DNA of 64,000 nucleotides from CAIVVT01 sp963838205 (GTDB taxonomy: Bacteria > Acidobacteriota > Terriglobia > Bryobacterales > Bryobacteraceae), in contig CAWIQF010000015.1 in the NCBI GenBank assembly GCA_963838205.1, forward strand, positions 372,001 to 436,000, in the 5' to 3' direction. The position numbers and the translations under genes are program-made. Below, one piece after another: positions 35,439 through 43,828 of the stretch; position 1 is the first letter of the stretch; every line of letters starts with the position of its first letter. Under the pieces are notes generated by a model. That model made no database searches. It saw only the letters and a program-made list of their open reading frames with translations, and had not been told where the DNA came from.

Positions 35439-36776
35439 ATGAAATTCAAAGCGATTGTCATGATCGGCCTGGCTGTGATGCTGGCGCTGGGCCAGACCCC
35501 GGCCCCGTCCGCCAAGCCCGCGGGAGCGGCGAAGAAGCCGGCTTCGCAGGTGGACAACGTGATTCAGCTGGTCAAGTCCGGCATGTCCGAGGGCCTGATC
35601 ATCAGGACCCTGCAAAAGCAGAACAAGGCCATGGATTTGACGCCGGCCGATCTGGTGAAGCTGAAGAATGCCGGCGTTTCGGAGAACATCATCGGCGTGA
35701 TGATGGACCCCACCAGCGCTCCGGGGGCTGCTGCGCCCCCGGCTGAAGCGGCGCCCGCGGCGCAGCCCGCGGCCGCCCCCGAGCCCGCGCCGGCGGCGCC
35801 TCCGGCGGAGGCTTACGCGCCGGCCGCCGCGCCGGCCCCAACGGGCCCGCCCACGCAGGCTCAAAAGAAGCGCCTGATGATCGACGAATTCGATTATTCG
35901 GCGGTAATGTCGTCGGTCCAGGCCGTTTTCGGCACGCAACAGAACATCGGCAAGGGCATCCGCGCGATGCTGGTGACGCGACTGTCGCAGCAGGGCAATA
36001 TCGTGGTGATCGAGCGCGCCAAGATCAACACCTTGATGGCCGAGCAGGATCGCAACGTCGGCGGCCGCGTTAAGGCGGGCAGCGGCGCGCGCGTGGGCAA
36101 CATCTCCGGCGCAGACGGGCTGCTGGCCGGCGATATCGTGATCTTCGGCCGCGACGACAAGCACACCAAAGTCGCCGGCGGCGGTATCATCGGCCGCGGA
36201 ATCGGCGCCATCGCCTCCAGTAAGGATGAGGACAAGGCCGTCGTCGCCATCGACTACCGTTTCGTCGACGCCGAAACTTCCGAAGTCATCGCCTCGGGCG
36301 AGGCGCGGGGTGAGTCCGTGCGCAAGAGCAAAGGGTTCGGCGGCATGGGCGGGGCGTTCGGCAAGGGAATCGGCGGCGTGGGGGTGGACATGACCAGCTC
36401 CAACTTCGCTTCGACAATCATCGGCGAGGCGACGCAGGACTGTGTCAATAAGCTGGCCGACATTCTGCAGGCGCAGACGGCGAGTATGAGGAAGACGGAC
36501 CGGCCCGTGGAGACCACGGTGGCCGACGTCGCCGGCAACGTGCTGACGCTCGCCGCCGGCTCAGCCGCCGGGGTCAATGCCGGCGATGTGTTCGAGATTC
36601 TGCGCGTGGTGCGCACAGTGAAGGACCCCGCGACCGGCGAAGTGCTCGACCAGATTACCGAAAAGAGCGGCGAACTGACCATCACCAACGCGCGCGAACG
36701 GATCGCCATCGGTTCCTACGTCGGGTCGCGCCCGCAGGTCGGCTACCTCGCCCGCAAGAAAGTCGCGGCTCAGTAG
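35439..36776 (+). CDS. CsgG-family exported protein with N-terminal helical module
   Basis: 445 residues. Signal peptide about 1-20. A short helical module (about 38-95; NVIQLVKSGMSEGLI, DLVKLKNAGVSENIIGVMM) is followed by a Pro/Ala-rich linker (about 100-145) and a CsgG-like domain: LVTRLSQQGNIVVIERAKI, LLAGDIVIFGRDDKH, VVAIDYRFVDAETSEVIASGEA. CsgG-family lipoproteins form curli-type secretion pores, but many acidobacterial members lack curli partners and none are seen here. No lipobox is evident. It is preceded by 227 non-coding bases. Confidence 0.8.
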   Translation: MKFKAIVMIGLAVMLALGQTPAPSAKPAGAAKKPASQVDNVIQLVKSGMSEGLIIRTLQKQNKAMDLTPADLVKLKNAGVSENIIGVMMDPTSAPGAAAPPAEAAPAAQPAAAPEPAPAAPPAEAYAPAAAPAPTGPPTQAQKKRLMIDEFDYSAVMSSVQAVFGTQQNIGKGIRAMLVTRLSQQGNIVVIERAKINTLMAEQDRNVGGRVKAGSGARVGNISGADGLLAGDIVIFGRDDKHTKVAGGGIIGRGIGAIASSKDEDKAVVAIDYRFVDAETSEVIASGEARGESVRKSKGFGGMGGAFGKGIGGVGVDMTSSNFASTIIGEATQDCVNKLADILQAQTASMRKTDRPVETTVADVAGNVLTLAAGSAAGVNAGDVFEILRVVRTVKDPATGEVLDQITEKSGELTITNARERIAIGSYVGSRPQVGYLARKKVAAQ

Positions 36777-36961
36777 GGGCGGCTGCGGGTTGGTGACAAC
36801 GGCACGGAAGAATGCGGAGAAGCGCTCTGTCTGGACGCAGCTCGTAACGCAGGCGCGGCATAGCAGCGGTTTCAGACCCATCCGCTCCCTTACGATCGCG
36901 GCTCAGAAACGCGGTCGCGAGTCAGTAATGGCGGGGGCGGGTGGGTGACGGCGCGGCGGCG

Positions 36962-38314
36962 TCAACGCGACTCGAGAATGAAGGCCGGCGCGTAGCCGGT
37001 GAGGGTCGAATAGGTGCCCTGCGCGGCGCTGATGCGGGCCACGCAACCCTGCACCTTGCCGAGGAACGCCTGCGGACTCACCTCGACGTTGAGGTCGCGG
37101 TAGACCACGTCGCCGTACAAGTCCACCGGGAACGAAACCGGGTGCGGCGTGATGCGCTCCTGCACGACGTAGCTCTGGCGCATTGCCTGCCGGCAGGCGC
37201 GGTCCCAGGCCGCGTCGGTCATCGTGGCGCCGTCGAACGTCGGCAATTCGCCGTCCGAATCGTTGGGCCGCAGCACCAGGCCGTCGCGATGCCTGAAGAT
37301 GAACTCCGGCAGGTCGATCTCCTGGCCGCCGCGCCGCGTTTTGGTGTGCGCGACCATGCGCGTCCAGGGGATGGCCTCTTCAATCGCCTTACGCTCGGCA
37401 ATGGGAAAAGAAGCCGTCACCGTCTCATCGCTCAACAGCGCGAACAGAGCCCGTTTGCGCGTCATCTCCGTTCTGAAGCTGTTGACGACGCAAACTTTGC
37501 CTTCACGGTAAGCGCGCACCAGCGGATGCGTCAGGTCGAAGCGCAGCATGAATTCGTGCGCCGTCACGCCGCGATACACGACGTCAATGCCTACGCCATT
37601 GGCCCGCAACACGCCGCCGCGGTACTCCATCTGGTCGGGAGAGATGACTTCAACCTCGTAGCCCGCGCGGCGGAACACTTCGGCCAGCAACAGGTGCTCC
37701 TGCGTGTCGATGGTCTGGAAGGGCTGCTTGAACTCGAGGATGCCGATGCGCGGCGCGGTTTTGCCGCCGAACTCTTTCCAGGCTCTCAAGAGCGCTGCCA
37801 GCAGCGGCTTCACCGCGCCGGTCTTTTCCAGCTTGAACCGCTTGCGCAGTTCCTTGACCGGCGCCAGGTCGAAAAACAGATCGCTCAGAATCTCGCCGTA
37901 CACCACGCCGTGAGGCAGGTCGGCCTGGCCGCCGGTCACCTGCAGGGTGCCGTTGTTGACGTGGGTTTCGAGCAACGCCGAGATTGACGGCGAGGCATAG
38001 CCGGGATCGACTGCCGCCAGCATCTTCTCCGCCGGCAGCATCTCCATGCGGGCCATCAACTGCGGATCCTGAATCACCAACAGCCGCAGCCGGTCAATCG
38101 CCGTATGCAGCGATTCCGCGCTCTTCACCACGTTGATATACTGGCGGCGGCTCAGGAAGTGCGGCCGCAGCACGGGCGAGATGGGACGGCCGGCCACAAC
38201 CAGGTGGCGCGCGGCCATCTGATCGCGCAGTTCCGCCACCCAGTCCGACGTGCGGACGGTGTCGCTTTCCAGGATTCTGTGGTAGCGTGCGACCGCTTCT
38301 TCCAACTGCGTCAT
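36962..38314 (-). CDS. Conserved protein, circularly permuted ATP-grasp-like
   Basis: 450 residues, cytoplasmic, no signal. I do not recognise an exact family. Parts such as LEKTGAVKPLLAALLRAWKEF, GILEFKQPFQTIDTQEHLLL and the tail RQSYVVQERITPHPVSFPVD resemble glutathionylspermidine-synthase-like or circularly permuted ATP-grasp proteins (VQERI near the end, then VYRDLNVEVSP as metal/phosphate segment). It could activate a carboxylate for amide bond formation. It is divergent from the S46 peptidase gene across an AT-rich 124-base gap. Confidence 0.6.
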   Translation of the reverse strand: MTQLEEAVARYHRILESDTVRTSDWVAELRDQMAARHLVVAGRPISPVLRPHFLSRRQYINVVKSAESLHTAIDRLRLLVIQDPQLMARMEMLPAEKMLAAVDPGYASPSISALLETHVNNGTLQVTGGQADLPHGVVYGEILSDLFFDLAPVKELRKRFKLEKTGAVKPLLAALLRAWKEFGGKTAPRIGILEFKQPFQTIDTQEHLLLAEVFRRAGYEVEVISPDQMEYRGGVLRANGVGIDVVYRGVTAHEFMLRFDLTHPLVRAYREGKVCVVNSFRTEMTRKRALFALLSDETVTASFPIAERKAIEEAIPWTRMVAHTKTRRGGQEIDLPEFIFRHRDGLVLRPNDSDGELPTFDGATMTDAAWDRACRQAMRQSYVVQERITPHPVSFPVDLYGDVVYRDLNVEVSPQAFLGKVQGCVARISAAQGTYSTLTGYAPAFILESR

Positions 38315-38438
38315 GGTGGAAAATGTACTAAGGTTTAACCCCTAATATCGCACAGGTCGGCTCTCGTTGTGAATAGTACTACAGCGATAGGAGCTAACAA
38401 GTCATTTGTAATCAGCTAATTATGGAGAATTTAACAAT

Positions 38439-40505
38439 ATGAAAATACGGAGCTTCGTGGCGTTCATTCCGGCGCTAGTAGTCCTGATTCAACCTGCGCT
38501 GCGAGCCGACGAGGGACTGTGGCTGCCCAATCAGTTCCCTTCCGCGGCTGTTGCGAAGAAGTACGGGTTCCAGGCGCCGGCGGAGTTCGCCAGGCACCTG
38601 CAACTGGCCGCCGTGCGCTTCAACAACGGCGGCACCGGAAGCTTCGTCTCGCCCGACGGTCTGCTGTTCACCAACCATCACGTCGGCGCGGACTGCGTGC
38701 AGAAGCTCTCCTCACCCGAGCACGATTTCATCCAGGACGGATTCTCGGCCACCACGCGCGCCGATGAGCGGCGCTGCCCCGATCTGGAAGTCAACGTCCT
38801 GCTAAACACTACCGAGATCACCAAAAAGGTGACCGCGAGCATCGCTGAGCAGATGCCCGATGCCGAAGCCGGCCGCCTGCGCCGCGCCAACATCGCCAAA
38901 ATCGAAAAGGAGTGCGCCTCGAAAAGCGGCCATCGCTGCGACGTGGTGACGCTGTTTGCCGGCGCGCGCTACGACCTCTACGAATACAAGAAGTACACCG
39001 ACATCCGGCTGGTCTTCGCGCCCGAGTTCGCCCTCGCGTTCTTCGGCGGCGATCCGGAGAATTTCACCTATCCGCGCCACGACCTCGACATCACGTTCTT
39101 TCGCGCCTATGAAAACGACAAGCCCGCCCGTCCGCTGGATTACTTCCGCTTCAGCAAAGAGGGCGCGCGCGATGGCGAGCTGATCTTCACCTCCGGTAAT
39201 CCAGGCACCACCGGGCGGCTGATGACCGTCGCGCAACTGGAGTTTCTGCGCGATACCGATTATCCGCTGCGCCTGCGCCGCCTGAAATCGCTGGCCGACG
39301 ACCTGCTCGCCTGGTCGGCCGGGGGCGACGAGAATCGCCGCCAGGCGCAGGAGGTGATTTTCGGAGTGCAGAACAGCTACAAGGCCAACCAGGGGTTCCT
39401 GCACGGGCTCCGCGACCCGGCCTTCATGGATCTCAAGCGCGAGGAGCAGCGGAAGTTCCGCGCCGAGGTCGCCGCCAATCCGCGGCTGCAGGCCGAAGCC
39501 GGCAAGTCGTGGGACGAGATCGCCCAGGCCTACGCGGGCTTTAAGGACAGTTACCCGCTGTACTATCTGCTCGAAGCCTCGCCCGCCGCCGGCAGCAGTC
39601 TGTTCGGCGTCGCGCGCCGCGTCGCCCGCTACGCCGTCGAAACCAGGAAGTCCAATTCAGAGCGCCTGCGCGAGTACACCGACGCCGGGCTCTCCTCGTT
39701 GGAGCAAGGGATGTACTCGCCCGCTCCAATTCATCCTGAATTGGAGGTCGAGACGCTGGCCGAGTACTTCAGCTTCCTCAGCCGCGAACTGGGGCCGGAC
39801 CACACCCTGGTCGTCGCGATTCTGAATGGCAAAACGCCGCACGCCGCCGCCGCGGACTACGTGTCACACAGCAAACTGGCCGACGTCGCCGAGCGCAAGC
39901 GCCTCGCCGCCAGCCCCGATGCCGTCGCCAAGTCGCAGGACGGCATGCTGCACCTGGCGCTGATCATCGACAAGCCGGCGCGCGAGATTCGCAAGCACTA
40001 CGAAGATCAGGTGGAAAGCGTTCTCACGAGGGCCTCGGCGCGCATCGCCCGCGCCCGTTTCGCCGTCTCCGGAGGCAACGATTATCCCGACGCGACGTTC
40101 ACTCTGCGCATCAGTTACGGCCAGGTGAAGGGCTACTTGAGCGACGCCGGCCAGCCAGTGGAGTGGAGCACCGATTTCGCCGGCCTATTCGCCAAGTGCA
40201 CTGGCCAGGTTCCCTTCGCCCTGCCGGAACGCTGGTTGAAGGCCAAGGGCGCACTGGACCTGAAGACGCCGTTCAACTTCGTCGCCACGGCCGATATTCA
40301 CGGCGGCAATTCGGGGTCGGCGACGCTGAATTCCAAGGGTGAAATCGTCGGTATCGTCTTTGATTCCAATATCGAAGCGCTGCCCAACCGGTTCGTCTAC
40401 ACGGAGCGCCAGGCGCGCAGCGTGCACGTCGCCAGCCAAGGCATCGTGGAAGCCCTGCGAAAAATTTACGGGGCCACTGATCTATTGAAGGAATTGGGGT
40501 TCTGA
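38439..40505 (+). CDS. S46 family dipeptidyl-peptidase (DPP7/DPP11-type), exported
   Basis: 688 residues. Periplasmic or surface serine peptidase removing dipeptides from N-termini. Signal peptide about 1-23. The catalytic triad motifs are FTNHHVGADC (His), TYPRHDLDITFF (Asp) and IHGGNSGSATLN (Ser). Length is right for the family. The substrate-selecting loop reads FDSNIEALPNRF, so specificity cannot be deduced. GGAGA about ten bases before the ATG. A hairpin with T-run lies at 40664. Likely part of protein scavenging along with the other exported peptidases. Confidence 0.9.
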   Translation: MKIRSFVAFIPALVVLIQPALRADEGLWLPNQFPSAAVAKKYGFQAPAEFARHLQLAAVRFNNGGTGSFVSPDGLLFTNHHVGADCVQKLSSPEHDFIQDGFSATTRADERRCPDLEVNVLLNTTEITKKVTASIAEQMPDAEAGRLRRANIAKIEKECASKSGHRCDVVTLFAGARYDLYEYKKYTDIRLVFAPEFALAFFGGDPENFTYPRHDLDITFFRAYENDKPARPLDYFRFSKEGARDGELIFTSGNPGTTGRLMTVAQLEFLRDTDYPLRLRRLKSLADDLLAWSAGGDENRRQAQEVIFGVQNSYKANQGFLHGLRDPAFMDLKREEQRKFRAEVAANPRLQAEAGKSWDEIAQAYAGFKDSYPLYYLLEASPAAGSSLFGVARRVARYAVETRKSNSERLREYTDAGLSSLEQGMYSPAPIHPELEVETLAEYFSFLSRELGPDHTLVVAILNGKTPHAAAADYVSHSKLADVAERKRLAASPDAVAKSQDGMLHLALIIDKPAREIRKHYEDQVESVLTRASARIARARFAVSGGNDYPDATFTLRISYGQVKGYLSDAGQPVEWSTDFAGLFAKCTGQVPFALPERWLKAKGALDLKTPFNFVATADIHGGNSGSATLNSKGEIVGIVFDSNIEALPNRFVYTERQARSVHVASQGIVEALRKIYGATDLLKELGF

Positions 40506-40663
40506 GGGGTTGACCCCATTCACTGATAAATTAGTATGGTTTTAATGAAATCAAATGGTCACAAATTGCAAAAAGTGTGGATCAATAGTAGGTGGGAGCA
40601 GAGGCGACGTCCGCTCCTCCGGCGTCCGCCTGATTCCCGCCGGGTCATTCCCGGCTCAGCAAG

Positions 40664-40700
40664 GCCCGGGGGCTTCTCCTCCTCCTCTCCCCCGGGCTTT
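40664..40700 (+). terminator. Probable rho-independent terminator downstream of S46 peptidase
   Basis: GCCCGGGGG (40664-40672) pairs perfectly with CCCCCGGGC (40689-40697), and AAG/TTT pairing extends it, across a 16-base pyrimidine-rich loop. A short T-run (TTTCT) follows. Position 160 bases after the S46 stop. The region 40506-40663 ahead of it holds a small GGGG-TTGA-CCCC palindrome at 40506-40517 and an AT-rich stretch to about 40600, with no gene. Confidence 0.55.
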
Positions 40701-40766
40701 CTAATCTGGAGTGCCCTCCCGGCCGCCCCGCCTCGCGAGTTCCCGGGAATGGTTTATCTCTGCCGG

Positions 40767-40887
40767 AACCGCAAGAGCACCACAACCTCACCGTGAAAAC
40801 ACCGCAAAGTCACGGTGAAGCCATGGTGAAAACATGGTGTTGTTGTGGTACTTCCATGGTGGTTCCACGGTGCGTGCACGGTGAAAT
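40767..40887 (+). repeat. 11-bp-period tandem repeat upstream of ATP synthase genes
   Basis: Eleven consecutive 11-base units. The heptamer CAYGGTG is exact at 40811, 40822, 40833, 40855, 40866 and 40877, all in register with the 11-base spacing (the unit at 40844 reads TGTGGTACTTC). Earlier units are weaker: CACCGTGAAAA at 40789, CACCGCAAAGT at 40800, CACCACAACCT at 40778 and AACCGCAAGAG at 40767. The array ends 34 bases before the AtpZ-like gene. Eleven bases is close to one helical turn, so the motifs face one side of the DNA. It does not look coding. Confidence 0.8.
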
Positions 40888-40921
40888 ATACTGGGGACGG
40901 CGCCTCGGGAGGTTCGCACTG

Positions 40922-41164
40922 ATGCCGCAAATGTCGCCCTACGCCAAAGGCGCAGCCTACGCGGGCCTCGCGCTGGTGACGCCGATCAGCGGCTGGATCT
41001 GTTTCAAGATAGGCCAGATGCTGGACCAGCGGGGCGGCACGACGTGGATCTCGCTGGTTGGCTTGCTGATCGGTTGCGCCTCCGGCATATACGAAACCTA
41101 CATCGCCGCCCTGCGCATCGAGGGTCTGGATAAGCCGAAGGGCGGAGCGGTCAAGCCCGACTAG
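40922..41164 (+). CDS. AtpZ/AtpI-type small membrane protein
   Basis: 80 residues with two membrane segments (YAKGAAYAGLALVTPISGWI and TTWISLVGLLIGCASGIYET). Matches the small F0F1-associated proteins encoded ahead of atpB (AtpZ, formerly ATPase gene 1). It is thought to assist c-ring assembly or Mg/Ca handling. GGGAGG is nine bases before the ATG. The longer frame beginning at 40793 runs through the tandem repeats and is rejected. A start nine bases on, at 40931, is possible. Confidence 0.75.
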   Translation: MPQMSPYAKGAAYAGLALVTPISGWICFKIGQMLDQRGGTTWISLVGLLIGCASGIYETYIAALRIEGLDKPKGGAVKPD

Positions 41165-41167
41165 ACC

Positions 41168-41551
41168 GTGCCAGATACTGAATACACTGCCATCCTCCGT
41201 CGCGTCCGGCAGATCTACGTGGTGCTCGTGGTGGCCGGCACGATCGGCTTTGCCGCCCAGGGCAACCGGCGGAACGCGGCGTCTTTCCTGGCGGGCGCGG
41301 CGATTTCGGGCGTCAGCTTTTGGTTGCTGAAGCGACTGGTGGACGATGTCGGAGCGGCGCTCGAGGGCCACAAGCCGCGCGGCGCGTCGATGCTGGTCCA
41401 CGTCTTCCGTTTGCTGCTGCTGGGCGGCGCCATGTTTGCTATCTTGAGAGTTTACAAGGCTTCTCCCAACTCCCTTTGCGTGGGCCTGCTGGTTCCGGTT
41501 GTGTCCATCACTTTGGAAGCCCTGTACGAGTGGATTTATGCACGAGCATGA
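41168..41551 (+). CDS. atpI: ATP synthase subunit I (AtpI)
   Basis: 127 residues with about four membrane segments. AtpI helps assemble the c ring. The pattern RQIYVVLVVAGTIGFAAQGNR, then NAASFLAGAAISGVSFWLLKRLVD and a final VVSITLEALYEWIYARA fits the family. GTG start at 41168, three bases after the previous stop, and 14 bases of overlap with atpB. No strong ribosome site is seen. Confidence 0.78.
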   Translation: MPDTEYTAILRRVRQIYVVLVVAGTIGFAAQGNRRNAASFLAGAAISGVSFWLLKRLVDDVGAALEGHKPRGASMLVHVFRLLLLGGAMFAILRVYKASPNSLCVGLLVPVVSITLEALYEWIYARA

Positions 41552-42293
41552 ACTGTGGTTGACGGCGCTGTTGAACCGCTACATGGCGGGGCCGGCCGAG
41601 ATGGTGTTGAACTTCGCGTCCCGGGTAGGCCTGCCGGGTTTGCATCCCGGGCAGGGCCGGCCCTGGACGAATTACGTGGCCATGGAAATCCTGGTGATCC
41701 TGCTGCTCATGATCGCCGCCGCAGTGCTGCGCACGCGGTTGTCGGTGGAGCGGCCGGGTACGTTCCAGTTGACCTTTGAAGCAGTTTACAATTTCCTGGG
41801 TGAGCAGGCCCGGGATATCGTCGGGCCTGGCAGCGAGCGCTATCTCGCTTTCTTCTGTACGATCTTTTTCCTCATCCTGAGTTCGAACCTGCTGGGCCTG
41901 GTCCCCTCGTTCGAAGCGCCGACGATGTATTACTATGTGCCGGCAGGCGTCGCGGCGTGCTGCTTCGTGTACTACCACAGCCAGGGCGTGCGGGTGCAGG
42001 GGCCGCTCGGGTACCTGAAACATTTCGCCGGTCCGATGTGGTGGCTGGCGTGGTTCATGTTTCCGCTGGAGATCATCAGCCACTGCATTCGTCCTTTCTC
42101 CCTGACCGTCCGTCTTTACGCCAACATGTATGCCGGCGAGCAGGTGACGACGAGCTTTATCGCGCTGGTGCCGTTCGTCATTCCGATCGCGCTCATGGCG
42201 CTGCACATTCTTGTGTCACTCATCCAGGCGTTCATTTTCACGATGCTCACGATCGCCTACGTGGGCGGCGCTGTGGCGCAGGAGGAGCATTAA
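41538..42293 (+). CDS. atpB: ATP synthase F0 subunit a
   Basis: 251 residues with five to six membrane segments. Subunit a forms the proton or sodium half-channels of F0. Landmarks are SSNLLGLVPSFEAPT, HCIRPFSLTVRLYANMYAGE (essential Arg192) and LVSLIQAFIFTMLTIAYVGGA. The ATG at 41538 overlaps atpI by 14 bases. The usual downstream genes atpF, atpH, atpA, atpG, atpD and atpC are absent from this locus. Confidence 0.95.
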   Translation: MHEHELWLTALLNRYMAGPAEMVLNFASRVGLPGLHPGQGRPWTNYVAMEILVILLLMIAAAVLRTRLSVERPGTFQLTFEAVYNFLGEQARDIVGPGSERYLAFFCTIFFLILSSNLLGLVPSFEAPTMYYYVPAGVAACCFVYYHSQGVRVQGPLGYLKHFAGPMWWLAWFMFPLEIISHCIRPFSLTVRLYANMYAGEQVTTSFIALVPFVIPIALMALHILVSLIQAFIFTMLTIAYVGGAVAQEEH

Positions 42294-42312
42294 CCGGCAC
42301 GCGTTCGAGACC

Positions 42313-42397
42313 CAGGCCGCTACTGAGTAGCGGCCTGAATTGAATATGTGCCATGGAATCAGAGGCTTGCAGAAACGCAGGCCGCTACGAGTAGCGG
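42313..42397 (+). repeat. Two related hairpins between atpB and atpE
   Basis: The first (42313-42337) is an 11-bp perfect stem: CAGGCCGCTAC, loop TGA, GTAGCGGCCTG. The second starts with an identical CAGGCCGCTAC at 42378-42388 followed by GA and GTAGCGG (42391-42397), forming a shorter stem. The copies are 65 bases apart in the 254-base gap. The rest of the gap to 42547 holds an atpE leader with AAGGAGAG and no gene. Hairpins here may tune the extra synthesis of subunit c. Confidence 0.7.
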
Positions 42398-42547
42398 GTT
42401 CGGGCGTTTTACCCGGTTCCGCCAGGGTTTCCCGCGTTCCCGCGAGCGCGAACAGAGTGTCCGGGCTTTCAGTGTGAGCCCCCGGCGTCCCAACGCACGG
42501 TGTGGAACCACCTCCTGGAGCCAGATTGATCCGAAGGAGAGTACCGT

Positions 42548-42838
42548 ATGAAACTTCGCACGTTCGCAATTCTGGCGATTCTGTTCCTGATCGCCGTTCC
42601 TATGTTCGCTCAGGGCACGCCACAGACCAGCACCGGCGTGTTCGTTCTGCCGGTGGCTTTCGCCATGGCGATCGCTTCCGGCCTATGCGGCCTGGCGCAG
42701 GGCAAGGCCATCGCGGCCGCGGCCGAGGGCATCGCGCGCAATCCCGGCGCGGGTGGCGCGATCCGCATTCTGCTGCTGCTCGGCCTGGCATTCATCGAGT
42801 CGCTGGCGCTGTTCACGTTCCTTAAGGCGTCCGTTTAG
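42548..42838 (+). CDS. atpE: ATP synthase F0 subunit c
   Basis: 96 residues. The two-helix hairpin ending with ESLALF carries the ion-binding Glu84. Aligned to Ilyobacter tartaricus c, Q51, E84 and S85 occupy the sodium-ligand positions Q32, E65 and S66, while the T67 position is Leu. The N-terminus (1-22, LAILFLIAVPMFAQG) looks like a signal peptide, as in some other bacteria with long c subunits. AAGGAG is well placed. Terminator follows at 42862. Confidence 0.95.
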   Translation: MKLRTFAILAILFLIAVPMFAQGTPQTSTGVFVLPVAFAMAIASGLCGLAQGKAIAAAAEGIARNPGAGGAIRILLLLGLAFIESLALFTFLKASV

Positions 42839-42861
42839 CGAAATCCTGCAAAACAAGTTTG

Positions 42862-42899
42862 AACAAGAGCGGCCCGGCTTGCGCCGGGCCGTCTTGTTT
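42862..42899 (+). terminator. Rho-independent terminator after atpE
   Basis: CGGCCCGGC (42870-42878), loop TTGC, GCCGGGCCG (42883-42891), then TCTTGTTT. The stem can be extended by AACAAGA/TCTTGTT with one bulge, giving about 16 base pairs. It is 24 bases after the atpE stop. Confidence 0.82.
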
Positions 42900-42972
42900 G
42901 TGCTGGGCCGGACGCGGGAAGGGGGCGTTTTCCTAATCCCGCATCACATTGGATTCGAGGTGGGAACTCGCC

Positions 42973-43659
42973 TCACGCGTCCGCGTGAGGATCGTCCAAT
43001 CTACTTGCCTTCTGTTCAGATGCTGCCGCGACCAGAACAGAAGAAAGCTGCACTGCGAGCATTCTCTCTAAGAGCTGCTCCATTGCCGAGACGTCAACCC
43101 TGCCCTCTGACCAAGCAGCATCAGCGGCATCCAGCGCCTCGTAGTAAGGCTGGCGATTCGCAACTATCTGCTCGGGGATTGTGTTGGTGCCGGGTAGTTT
43201 GTGGCCCAGTCTGGCACAGAGAACGAGGTAGGAAACCGCCCGGGACGTGCGCCCGTTGCCGCCAGAGAACGGATGAATCCAGTTCAGTCGCCACATCAGG
43301 TAAGCCGCAAGGTGGAGCGGCGACTTTCCCCAGTTCTCGTTGACATATTCACAAACGCCCTCCACATGCTCTGCTACGTCGGAAGCGGCGGGCGGTTGGT
43401 GCGTGGTTCCACTAATAAAGACGGGTCCTGTGCGATAGTTCCCAGCGCATGTGTAGATGTCTTGGATCGCAAGTCGCTGGAGCCTCTGAATCGTACTTGG
43501 CCTCAGTTTGAACCCACTCCGGGCTTCGTCCACGAGGCGCACAACCTCGTCGAATTGAAGGAGGCCATTCCTGGCCTCCAATTGCGCCTTCTCCTCAAGA
43601 GTGGTGTAAAGCTGATGGGAAGCGGGGCGACTATCGCGCTGGATGACCGTCCGTCGCAT
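42973..43659 (-). CDS. Fic-family protein (toxin/AMPylase)
   Basis: 228 residues. Fic proteins transfer AMP to target hydroxyls. The full core motif HPFSGGNGRTSR is at residues 129-140 (matches HPFxxGNGRxxR, all key residues present), and the flap region ahead (TGPVFISGTTHQPP) is present. No N-terminal inhibitory helix is seen, so it fits class I with a separate antitoxin, which is the gene overlapping its start (43631-43828). Local GC content is lower than in flanking genes. Target unknown. Confidence 0.9.
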   Translation of the reverse strand: MRRTVIQRDSRPASHQLYTTLEEKAQLEARNGLLQFDEVVRLVDEARSGFKLRPSTIQRLQRLAIQDIYTCAGNYRTGPVFISGTTHQPPAASDVAEHVEGVCEYVNENWGKSPLHLAAYLMWRLNWIHPFSGGNGRTSRAVSYLVLCARLGHKLPGTNTIPEQIVANRQPYYEALDAADAAWSEGRVDVSAMEQLLERMLAVQLSSVLVAAASEQKASRLDDPHADA

Positions 43660-43828
43660 GTGCAGCCTTTAACTCCTCAGCAGCCCTATCGACGGTTTCC
43701 CTGGTGATGCGCTCGTTTTCGAAGTGGGTGTTACCGTAAGCGAAGCTCCTCCGCTGCGCCTCATCTTCATCCTGGGTGGTTCGCCGCTTGCGCGACGCCT
43801 CTAGGAGCATTTCGAGTTCTTTTGACAT
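43631..43828 (-). CDS. Small antitoxin-like protein upstream of Fic gene
   Basis: 65 residues, overlapping the fic start by 29 bases, so it is translationally coupled. The segment RRSFAYGNTHFENERITRETV resembles short Fic-partner proteins. Fic antitoxins carry an inhibitory (S/T)xxxE(G/N) helix; here S28-FAY-G-N33 has the pattern with Gly in place of Glu, so whether it inhibits in the known way is uncertain. The lysine/arginine-rich N-terminus could bind DNA or RNA. Role inferred from position. Confidence 0.72.
   Translation of the reverse strand: MSKELEMLLEASRKRRTTQDEDEAQRRSFAYGNTHFENERITRETVDRAAEELKAAHATDGHPAR

Noticed and set aside
40536..40796. 86-codon frame after the S46 gene
   Set aside because: Runs through the terminator hairpin and the repeat array; composition is not protein-like.
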